Source: Lagopus muta (lineage: Eukaryota; Chordata; Aves; Galliformes; Phasianidae). Taken from it: a DNA stretch of 64,000 nucleotides. Each line of letters begins with the position of its first letter. The first letter of the stretch is position 1. The notes beneath the pieces are model-generated. The model saw only the letters and a program-made list of their open reading frames with translations. It had not been told where the DNA came from and did not search any database. Both the position numbers and the translations under genes were made by a program. Positions 1 to 11,500 of the stretch are shown here, piece by piece. The stretch lies in the NCBI RefSeq assembly GCF_023343835.1, contig NC_064438.1, forward strand, positions 17,752,077 through 17,816,076, in the 5' to 3' direction.

Positions 1-1146
1 TAAGTGTAGTATATTTATTCTGGCTGAAAATACATACAAAGCTGAAGAGAATTAGGTTGTTCATTCTTATAATCAGTATTTTCCTGTGCTATAGTGACAC
101 AGATTCAAACTTTTGAGTGTCCAATGTGCTGTTAGCAGACCCCAAGTACTACACTAAAATAGCTGGTTAGGAGTCCCCAGCAATTTTGGGGCTGACAGGA
201 AGAGTAGTAGTTGCAATTTTATTTTAGGGGTGTATAGGAAAGCCTGTCCATCTGCAGAGTTTGGTGCTTGTTCCTGCAGACAGTTCGACAGCTCATTGCC
301 ACCAGAAAGTGGTGTTTTCTCAGCCACACACTCTTCCTGCTCCTGCTGCAGTGGCTCTGGTGCTTGTTGGACATTTCTCTGAGAACAATTCTCTAGAAAT
401 AGTGCAAAGCTACTCTTGTTAGTATTTCTTTCTTTTTATACCACTAGTGAATTAGCCACTTCTGGAGTGGAACAAGTGCTGGAGTCAGCATTAGGTGAGA
501 GCAAGAGTGTGTAGTTTGCAGTGGTAAAGAGCAGCAGGGCCACCCCATTCTTTAGTGGTGAGTTGTCAGAGTCGTGCTGTCTCATGGAACTGCCCCTCTC
601 TGTAGGGATAGCAGGAGTTATTACCAATAACATTAATATTCATCAGTTGGATATCATAACCAAAACTTCCAAACGTGAGATTTGTTAAATTTTCCTACCA
701 TATGTAGAATTTAAGAAGGAAGAAAAAAAGCCACCTCTGTGGTCAGCAAAGACTGGATGTCACTCTTTGAGCAAAGCAGAAGTGACTTAGGTTATATGAT
801 CACTGCAGAGGGCTAAAAGTTGGTGCTGTGAAAGGCTGTGTTACAGAAGTGATGCATTAGAAGGGCTCATCCCTTACTCCTTGCTTGATACCTTATCAGT
901 CCCAAGCTTACTGTTTACTCAGAGAATGCATGTGGCCCGCAGTCTTTCCTCTGCTGGTGTACCTGAAGGCTCTTGTGGTTATGTATCCTTTCTGCATCAA
1001 AAAACAAGTTGCATTTTCTTTGGCGGCTGTCACTTTGTCTTTGCATGCAGCTGAAATGGCTATTTGCATTTGAAATGGCTATTTGCATTTGGCAGAAAGA
1101 TGGATGGGAAAATTCCTCACACTGACCCTTTTGTCCTGCTTTTTAG
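1..1146 (+). other. CTTN: CTTN intron (partial)
   Basis: No exon seen. The preceding cortactin repeat exon lies before position 1. Contents: a short duplication at 1,052-1,089 and AT-rich unique sequence. Confidence 0.8.
1052..1089. repeat. 19 bp tandem duplication carrying ATTTGCAT twice
   Basis: TGAAATGGCTATTTGCATT occurs twice head to tail (1,052-1,070 and 1,071-1,089), 57 bases before a CTTN exon. Each copy has an octamer motif. Confidence 0.9.
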
Positions 1147-1202
1147 ATTATTCAAAAGGATTTGGTGGGAAGTATGGTGTACAGAAAGATCGGATGGATA
1201 AG
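1147..1202 (+). CDS. CTTN: CTTN exon: last half cortactin repeat
   Basis: This 56 bp exon lies between a TTTTAG acceptor and a GTAAGT donor. It starts with two bases that complete an Asp codon and then reads [18 protein letters not shown]. This is the partial repeat that closes the cortactin actin-binding array; full repeats are 37 residues and this one stops after about 19. The preceding repeat exons are outside the window. Confidence 0.95.
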
Positions 1203-4200
1203 GTAAGTCTCTTAAAATAGCTATGACTTAAATAGCCCACAGGGATAAAAAACAGCATGCTTAAACCTGTATCGTTCAGCTCTTTGTTCTAGATTCTAGA
1301 TGAACTCCAGTCTGTCACTGGAGTTCATCTGTGCTTTTCTAATTCCTTAAAAAGCAAGTGAGCTTGATGCTGGATTATGCACATATGTATGTGTGTACAT
1401 GTATGTAGTGTGTGTGTATATATGTGTACATAAATATTTGTAGATATATGAAGTATGGAAAGCTGAAGCATGAAAATGAAAGAAAAGCAAAATCTTAATG
1501 AAAGAGTAAGAAGAGGTTGAAGCTGTTTGAAATCTCTTCATGAATTTGTACCTTTTTAAACTTTCTCTTTTCTTCTTTAATGATAGAATGCAGCAACTTT
1601 TGAAGATATTGAGAAACCAACCCCAACATATCAGAAAACTAAGCCAGTAGAAGCTGGTAAGACATAGTACCCATATCCTTTCTCTGAAGGTGATAATCTT
1701 CAGAAGTCCGGGCTGTTACTGTTGATGAAATTGTGATGAATAAGGAGGGAACTGCTGTATCTGTGGATCTCTGGTAGCTTCAGCTAGTGTCTATCTTCTT
1801 CTGTCAGAAGTTAATGTTTAATCTTTGAGGGTTGATATAGTTGAAGAAGAGAAAATACTGAGCATAAGAGTGGAGAGAAGTCCGAGCAGGGAAGCGGGGT
1901 GGTAGAGACTGTACCATAAAGGAAAGGAAGGAAAAGTGTTGCAGAGATTTTTAAATACATGTGTTGCACAAGAGGTTTGGGGTTGGAAGGAAAGGAGAGG
2001 AGGAGAGAGATAGAATTACTTTCGTAAATCAGCTATGAGCTCAAAGAGAAGAAACTGCAGAAACAAGGTTAATCCTTGCAGAAATTTTACCATAAATTCA
2101 TTCTATGCTGCTGTTGTAGAGAACTTTAAGCAAAAGCATATTTTATTTTTAATGTTACAGTTGCTAATAAAACGAGTAGCATTAGAGCTAACTTTGAAAA
2201 CCTCGCCAAGGAGAAAGAACAGGAAGACCGAAGGAAGGCAGAAGCTGAGAGAGCACAAAGAATGGCAAGGGAGAAACAAGAACAGGAAGAGGCTCGAAGG
2301 AAACTGGAGGTCAGTAGGACTCAAATCCTATTCAAGTAGCATGTCTAGTATGTTTCAATGCAAAGTTGGGAGAAAAAAATCTTTTAAGTAAATATGTTTT
2401 CCCCTGTAACTGCTAGGCTTTAAAGGTCTGTGTGTGTTTCTTCCTGTGCTTTATCTGTTTGCAAAACCAGCCATCTGTTAACATGCACTGTATGCATATC
2501 AGACATCAAATATGGTGATGGAGTAATACCTGATAGTGTATCATTTTTGTATCTAGCCTGTTCCAAAAGAAGTATGCTCGTCTTGGATGCTAATCCCTAT
2601 AGCCAAGCCTTGCCATACCTCTACCTTTCAATAATACCAGATTCCATTGGGCGTGAAGGAGTTTGTAAGGGAGAGACACATGGTCACCTAAATGTTGATA
2701 GTATGATGACAGTGATGCTGTTTCTTTGGAATCAGTATTGTTGAAGATGAAGGTGATTATCGCCCATTGGTGTTCCACACTCGTGAGGTGAGGGGAGATA
2801 GTGTTCCAGGGGTTGGGTTAAATAAATCTTGGTTTGGAAATTCAGAAAATGACTTTTGGCATCAACGTGCTTGAAGAGTTAGTGATTTGCATGTAAATCA
2901 TAAGCAAAATAATTCCAGGGGATGTTTAGTCAGAAGGTACACCTTATCTGCTTTATAGAATTTGCATGTTTGGTGAAATTCTGCTGCTAGGTGGAAGGAC
3001 TAGTCTTTTGTGTCTAGTTCATTTGCTGTGTTTTGTGATGCCTGAAGTGCCTTAGTGTCAGTAATACTGAGGGATGGCTGTTTGCAGCTCTAACCTTTCA
3101 TGCAAGCTGCGTTAGCAGTGTTTGTCCAGAGCCTCTCTGGCAGTTTCCCCCATGGATACATGCTCTTATTCTGATTTCATGACCTCATACTTAAAAGTAT
3201 ACGTACTTTCTGTCATGCCATGGACTGGAAAGCAGTTGTTAGTAGCATTAGAATAGTCCCTCCTTTCTCCTTCACTTCTTGCTTTATAGAAATAGAAGAC
3301 TAAGCACAGTGCACAAAAAAATAGTGGTCCTTTAAACACTGGGTGAAAGCTACCTAGCCATTCCCCTGCACTGAGATGTAACAGGCAACACTGATGCTCA
3401 GCTAGCATGCTCCAGCTAGGGCTAGAAGTGTCACAAGCAGGAATAACTGGCAGGGAGATTGAACGGATTTTGATGAAAAGTATGTTCAACTCAGGGAGGT
3501 GCACAGCAAAATCCTCATCCGCATCATCTTCAGTGTTGCCACTTTTTTATGCAGGAGACACTGCAGAGTGAATAGTTCTTTGAGATCCTCATTGCTGCTC
3601 TTCTCAGCTGATTATTGGAGAGTTCCCCCCTCCCCCCCCAGTTCTCATTCTCTCCCTCCCCTCTTTTGTTTTTAGATTTTTCCTGAAAAGTAACTTTTGT
3701 TAAGACTCAATGGATGCCATCCACCACAGTCTTCAGTAATAAATTCTCTTGTGTATGAAATTGTCTCGACATCCTCAGTGTGACACATGAAATCCAGAAC
3801 TGACTGTCAGCTGTTTTCTCAAAACTGTTCAGTCGTCTGTTTAATAACAAGTGTGACAATGCTCACTGAGTGCTTTTTGCACACGTGGTAGCTACTTCCC
3901 TGAGCAGGAAGCTGTTGCAGGATGCCACTGTGTGTTGTTTATCCCAATGCACCAGCATGGTCTGATTGATCACCGCTTTAACCGTGATGTAAATGATTTG
4001 TTTTATATATATGAAAAACTGTATGCACAACGGAGCTCAGATATTCCTATACTAACAACAATGCAGCTGCAGTGAAACCTGTGTATACTTCACATCAATT
4101 AAACTAGCCTAAAGCAGCATAGTTTATATATTTATCAGCACTACTGAGCTACTTTATCCCCTATGCCAGCAAAGCAGTTACACAGCTACAGAAAAGCAGA

Positions 4201-7200
4201 AAATTAATAGTATCAAATAAAACATCTAGTTAACCTTGCCTGATTTGACGATTGGGTTCTCAGCTCTGCTGTTCACAGGTGTGCAGACCAGTACTGCTTC
4301 TGAAAGAGCTTTGTAGTTTTCCTGTGCTGAAGCAGCATGACTTGTGTATTTTGTGTATTGCTCGACTTTGAAAAGCTGTTAACTCCCTTTTGACTTCTGT
4401 TTGAAATTGGGCAACTTTAGAGCTTTCTATAGCTTTCTATAACTTTTTAGCTTTATAGGTTGGGTCAGGTTTCTCCAATCAAAGCAATTGCTGTTTTTTT
4501 CTTCTTTTTTTCTTTCAGCTTATGACCCCTTTTTGCTTCATGGCTTCAGGAAGCACAGTACAAGCATATTCACTGCATATGTTTATCAGGAAATGAGTGG
4601 GAATTGGTCCTTGTGTATCAGTGATTTCTTTAATGCTGCCCTTCATCTCTGTGTGCTGTGAAATTCAAATACCTTCCCACAGCACTGTTTTGGCTTCTTT
4701 ACTGTCCTTGGGAAAAACACGTGACACCATCAACACAACATCTGCCAATTTCTTAAAGCTGAGAGAAGATGAAAGAAAGATCTGAAGTTGAGAAGTCAGT
4801 CTTTTCTTTTGATAAGATCATCAAGCCTGCTCTGGGGCACTTCTGTGAACAGTAGGCAGCTCGGACTGCTCTGTGTCATTCTCAGCATTGGCACCAGTCC
4901 CCAGCACTCAGCCATGCAAAAGAGAGGTTGAACGTTTTCCCTGAGGACAGTCTCTCAGTTCCCCTCAGAGCAGAGAAGATGAGGTGTGTCAGTCAGAGCA
5001 GTTGTTACGGGAGCTCTTCAGATCAGAAAAGTTGAATGCCTCTACTGAGATGATTGCAAAGTGCTATCAGTACATCACCACCGTGACTCGTGACTCCGGT
5101 GTAGCTGTTGAGCTGGTAGCCCCACAGCTCCTCTAGCCATTGCCAGGCTGTCAGTGCTTCTGAACTACTGTCAACTGTTCCCAGCATGCTCCAGTGTATT
5201 TAAGCCTACGCATCACTAGTGTCTAGATCTAGCATCTGTTTTTTTTCCCCCAGCAATGTGATTTTTCACTCCTCATCCTCTTGAGTCTTTGTCCATGCCA
5301 TCAGCACAACAATTGCAGTCAGAGGGCTTTAGTCTGTCAACTCTGTGTCAGCTTTTCTTGGAAACAGCCTGGGGGCAGCCTTAAGGGGTGTAAGTTGTTC
5401 TTGAAAGAGCAGCTTCTTTCTTCTTCAAGAGATCTTGCTTTTCTTTTCACTTACCTTCTTCCACTAGCACATTGGATCTGGGCAGCATTACGGTTTGCAA
5501 CTTGCAGCGACATTGTTTTCCTTGCAGCATTTAATGTAGTAGATATTTTACAGTTCTTCTGATAAGGAAGAACCATGAAGCAGGATGATGGATGGTGCAA
5601 GTGTTTCACTATTAATAAGGCTGTTCGGTATCCACGTAATCACTTTGGAGAGCCTTTGCTCTCGTTACAGCTGCAAACTGCTAAGAAATATCAGTTCGTA
5701 GGAAAATGAACTTTCTTAGTATTTATCCTACTCCTTCATTTCTCTCTCTAAGGTATATATTATCACCTGGCAATAACTGCATTCCATCATCACTACTTTT
5801 GCTTTATTCTCAGACAGAGGTGACTGGGTACCTTTAGGTCTTTTCAGTTAGCCTGTTTGAAGCTTTGTAGGTTCATCTCCAAGATACCAAAGATAGTTGT
5901 TAGACAACACTCACAACTGAGGGCTGTTATTTCCTTACTTTCATTTCATTGTTTCTAGGGGTTTTACATTTAAGTCCTGGTAAGTAGTGCAGTCCATCCT
6001 TGAACATTTGGGTATAAAGTCAAAAACTTCACTCATTATCTCAGAGCAATTGCCTACTCTGAAATGGAAGAAGCTCTCTTACCAGGGTTCCAGGAGACTT
6101 CATTCTTAATGCAATGCTTCACCTCTTATGCAATAGCCTCAAGAATGTAACGCTCCCTTAGGGCACATGAGAATTCTGTGTTACTTCATACTGATCCTTT
6201 TTTGTGCTTTATGCAGAATTTTGCTCTGCACCTTTGCTACAAGCAGGTTTCTTGTTCCTTAAGGTGCAAGGAGGTCCTTCATGTATGGTGGCACCTACAT
6301 CTGTAGTAGAATGCCCTTCCAGTTCCCTCTGGCTTGATAAGTAGGGAAATCGGTATATTCATTTAGCTTTAGAAAATGCTGTGTAATTCCATTGCACCAT
6401 GGCTGCACTTATGAGGAGGAGAGCAGCTACATACTAGTGCTCTGGAGATCAGAACTTTACTTATTTCACAGAATCACAGAATTGTAGAATTTCCTTATGA
6501 GGTGATGACATAATATGGTTTAGGGGAGATCCTCTGTTCCTTCGAGGCGGAAATTGAACTAATTGGTAGCTGAGGGGAGACTTTGAAGTTCATGTGCCGG
6601 TTCTTGAACTCTGATAGATTTTCTTGCATTGCTCATCAAGAAGCAAGAAACCTGTTCTAGTGACTGTGTGTATTTTTGAAACGTTGTGCAGCTGCCATAG
6701 AAAGTATTGATGTTTCTTTTTGAGATAAGCTGTTGTGTTGAAGCTTACACTCAAGGACAGTGCTGAAACTGCCTAAATGGAGCATTTCTGGAGACACTTC
6801 TGTTGCAAGTGTTTTGGTTAGAGTAAGGTAGGACTACATCCTGTTGGCTTTCACCATCTGGATGCCACCTATATGTTTTGGTATTGGGTCTTTGTCTTTC
6901 AGAACTTCTTGAATTCTCTCAGCCTGATCTGTGTAACAATTTCTGTCTTGCTCATCTCGATCTTGAAATAATCCTCTTCAATCTATCAATACGAAAAGAC
7001 ACACCATTAGAGTCCTCCTGTTCCAACCTAGTTGGAGCCATTTTTTCCAACCAGTGTGGAAGAGATGACTGGTTGTTTATATGCCAGAAGGCCAAGCTTT
7101 CTGCTTGCTATTCTCACTGGGCTATCTCCCTTTTTGCTGTATCTGTTCATAGTCTGCAAAGTGTGTGAGAAATTCAACCTTTCCATTAGCTCTCTTGTTG

Positions 7201-8521
7201 GCTTTGTCTCCCATTTCAGCTTTTTCATTGAGGTTTCCTTCAATGAACAGTTTTGCAGAAGAGTTGGTGCAGTAACACTGGTTCTCATGAGTCAGTGGCC
7301 TATTGTTGTTTTGTTTTTTTTTTTCTTTCCCTTTCTCAAAATGGCTTTCTGTCTTTAGTGTTATTTTCTTGCTGTAAGTATGGGTCACATTCCAGCCATA
7401 ATTCTTGATCTCTCTTGTGCAGGAGATACTCTGTTGCCTGGACACATTTGAAGTTTTTTCCAAAGCTGGTGGTATTTAAATTTTACCACAACCAGATGAT
7501 TAATACTCTTCCAGACTGAGAATCTCCCTGGTTAATTGTGTGATTCTATAGGGTCTGAGGAAAGAGGATGAGGTTAAGGGGAAGCTGAAATGGCCTTGGC
7601 TGTGCTACCCCTCACTGAGCATGGAAAGGGGAGGGATGCAAGTGCACCATCGACAGGTGCTGTGAAGGGACAGAGGTCCTTTGACTTAAGCAAGCTATTT
7701 CTTTAGGAGAACTTCCTTATTTATACAGAAAGTTCTCTCACTTTAAGAAAGTATGTGGGCACACACCCTCCCACAATGGGAATGCACAGATGGACTGCAT
7801 TCCTTCAAGAATCCGGTTTACTGGAAATCCTTTTTCTTCTTTGCTTTTCACATATGTCACATAGACAAGTGGTGTTCAGGGAGCTGTTCTTCAACTACTG
7901 TAATGAGTCAAATGCCTCATGATTTAGCCTCTGCTACCTTAGAGAACCATGCTAGATACTGTTTCACATATGGCATTTCCTTGTGGAAGAAACTGCTCTA
8001 AGTTAGCCTGAGGGGACCATGCAATTTAAATGCATTATAGAAATTATGCTGTGGCAGTCTTAGACAGTAATTTGGATTGCAGAGACCCATTTTATAGGAG
8101 AAATGATTCAATAATTATTCATTATTCAATTTGCAATATTGTTAATGATAATTGATACTTGTTAGTTTTTCCCCAAACTTAGATTTGTGCTCTAAGAAAC
8201 ACTTTGCTTGTACTTCTTCATCTGTAGTACAGAAGCTAAAGAGAAGGGCATTAGGACAGATTCTTTCCAGAAAGCTCAGCATAAGCTTTGAATTGAACTT
8301 CAAAGCTGGCTCTGTTCTCAGGACACATTTTCCTTTCTTTGTTTGATGTATTTTTTTTCTGAGCTGTGACAAACAAAGAAAAGGAAGATTTTTTTGCAGT
8401 GAAGTCCTCTCATTTCATCTCTGGTCTATGATTTCTCCTGAGAATCCTTTGGGAAGTTGTGACTTGATGGACCTAAACTGGAGCACAGTCTCCCATAATT
8501 TGTATTCGTTGTCCTTTTCTA

Positions 8522-8555
<34 letters not shown>

Positions 8556-11500
8556 AGAAAGTTTGTCCCTAAACACTCAGACTTCTTTTCCTTTGTGACA
8601 AAGAGAAGCAAAATGAAATAAGTAGCTGACAGTCTTGAAGTATAAGCATTAATATCTTTAAGTCATGCAAGCAAACACAATCCTGAGTAATGTGCTCTGG
8701 GGGACCTTGTTTGAGCAGAGAGGTTGGACAGCTGATCTCCAGACGTCCCCTCCAACCTCGACTGTTTTATTATTTTGTTGCATTTCTTGAGATATGGTAT
8801 TCAGGCTTCCTAATGAATGGCTTCCCAATGAATATTGTTGTTCAGCCCTCTGATTCACAGGTGGCATGGTATGAAATTCTGGAGTGCCAGAATGCTTGAT
8901 TCAGATTCCTGCTCTTTGTATTGTAGAGTACAGCAATACTGTTTTTATTTGGAATCATAGAATCATTATGATTGGAAAAGAGCCTCATGATCATCCAGTC
9001 TAACCATCCACCTACCACCAGTATTGCCCACTAAACCGTGTCCCTAAGTGCTACGTCTGCTCTTTCCCTAAGCACCTCCAGGGACAGTGACTTCACTACT
9101 TCCCTGCACAGCTTGTTCCAGTGCCACACCACTCTTTCTGAGAACAAATTCTTCTTAATATCCAACTTGAATGTCCCCTTACACAACTTGAGGCCACTCC
9201 CTTTTGTCCTGTTGCTAATTACCTGGGAGAAGAGGCCACCCACCACCTCATCAGGTCATTGTAGAGAGTGATAAAGTCTCCCCTGAGCCTCCTCTTCTCC
9301 AGACTGAACAATCCCAGTTCCCTCAGCCACTCCCCATCAGACTGTGTCAAAGGCTTTGCTGAAATCTAGGTGGGCTACGTCAACAGCTCTTGTCCACCAG
9401 GTGAATCACCTGGTCATAACAAGATAAGGTTAGTCAAGCAGAACCTGCTTTTCATGAACCCATGCTGGCTGGGCCTGATCCTCTGGTTGTCCCACGTGTG
9501 CTGTGCGATTGCACTCGAGGTGGTCTGACTCAGAACGTTCCTTGGCATCGAGGTCTGCTGACAAGCAGTTCCTCAGATCCTCCTTATAACCCTTCATAGA
9601 CATGGTGTCACACTGGCAAGACTCCAGTCATCTGGGACCTCTCTGATTGACAAGGACTGCTGATAGATGGTGGAACACAGCTTGCAATCCTGTCTACCAG
9701 CTCTCTCAGCATCCTCAAGTGGATCCCATCTGGCCCCAAGGACTAGTAACAGTCCAGGTGCTGTAGTAGGTCTCTTACCATCTATCATCTGTTTCCACCT
9801 GAATAAGGGAGGTTTATTCTGCACCTCACTCTAGACTTCCAGGGCAGGAGGCTCAGTACCTTGAGGATAACTAGTCTGAATATTAAAGATGACAGTGAGA
9901 ACCTCAACCTTTTCCTTATTCTCAGCAGTCACATTCTCCACCGCATTTCTAATACATGGAGCTCTTCTGAACATTTGAAACCCCTCGTTGCCAATATATA
10001 GAATTTAATTTTGCATGAGCTATTCAATCTTTCCCTTTGGCAGGCTTTTGGCATACCTGCAAGAGTTTACAGGATCATTTCTCATCAAGGACAATAAATC
10101 AGTAGTATAATTAGAACATGGGGGCTTCAAGTTCTCTAGGCTTACGCTAAAATGGTACATGAGACCCAATCAGCTAATGAACAGTATGAATGTATTGAGC
10201 ACAGAAACCCTGCAGCTCCTGTGGAAATGTGCCAAAGAACATTGTGTGCTCTGTTTTTAAATTCATGTATCCATACATTCTGTGCAGTTTTTGATTCTAC
10301 ATTTTTTTTTCCTCCTCTGCTTTGCAGTTTTGCTGAAACTTTTTTTTATAGCCATTTTAAACCCCATGCAGGTTTAATGATGCAGTCAGTCCAGGTCTGT
10401 TCTGCTCCCTGCTCCAGTTTATTTCAGAATATGCCATTTATCTGTTATTTGAGGATTGCTTCTTGTTCTTTTATCAAACAGTGACTGAGCTACACTGAAG
10501 CTTTTCTTTTTCTTCATTTAAGGAGCAAGCTAAAGCCAAAAAACAAACTCCACCACCATCTCCTACCACACAGCCAGCTGAACTGAAGACACCCTCAAGC
10601 CCAGTCTACCAGGTTTGTTACCTTCCCTCCTAGTTTTTGATTCAAAGTATAGGAACCTCTTAACAAAATCCTGATCATCAACCTCACCAACTGTTTTTGC
10701 AGGATGCAGTTTCCTATGATGCAGAGTCTGCCTACAAGAACTCTAGCACAACATACTCAGCAGCACAAGAGCCGGAATCTGGCTACAAAGCTACAGAGTC
10801 AGATTACCAAGAAGCAGTGAGTCAGAGAGAAGCAGAATATGAGGCAGAGACAGTCTATGAAGTGGCAGGGGCAGGAGACCATTACCAAGCAGGTAAAGTG
10901 TTCATTTCTGATGTGAAACCTTTAGTGATGAAGATTTAGTTCCTTCGAGTGACCCGATGAATAATTGTGTCAGTATCACACAGCCCTCATTTTCTGAAGT
11001 CATTGTTGAGGCTTTGAAGATTCCCCACCAACAAAGATATTTTAGGAGATAGAGATAAAACTAATAAGCTAATGGCACTAAAAGAATACAGTTCTTTTGA
11101 ATTCCTGTTTTTCTCACCTCTTCTGGCTCCTAAAATTATATTTGCTCTGGAAATTCTGAACACATCACTTAACACACGCCCCCAAACATGCGCACGTAAC
11201 AATTTGTATTAAATACTCTTACATGCTGATCTTGTGCTCAGTTGTTGGTCTGTCACATTCTTAAGTGCTATGAAGCTAATAATTTTTATTTTTATACTGT
11301 ATTAAATGCCTAGGTGAGAACACTTCCTGTCAGGATTTAATTATATGTGGTTTAGGAAAAAATAATCCATTTCAAGGGGTCCATCAGCAGTGTTTAAATC
11401 CTGCATGGTTTGTTCCCTTCTTTCTGTGCGGTGTTAGAATTAGAATGAAAGGAGGAATACCATAGAAAAAAACTCAGAACTATAGATAGTATGCTTTATG

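Larger units (their letters stand above)
2310..10522 (+). other. CTTN: CTTN 8.2 kb intron
   Basis: Unique AT-rich sequence apart from the CR1 fragment at 8,952-9,955, a possible CR1 tail at 6,467 and the poly(A) run at 8,523. A C-rich run lies at 3,627-3,640. No additional exon recognised. Confidence 0.8.

Noticed and set aside
2035-2391. Plus-strand 118-codon ORF over a CTTN exon
   Set aside because: Out of frame with the real exon 2,161-2,309, whose frame and splice sites are conserved.
8523-8553. Poly(A) tail of a processed pseudogene
   Set aside because: The sequence before it shows no coding remnant or known retrotransposon.
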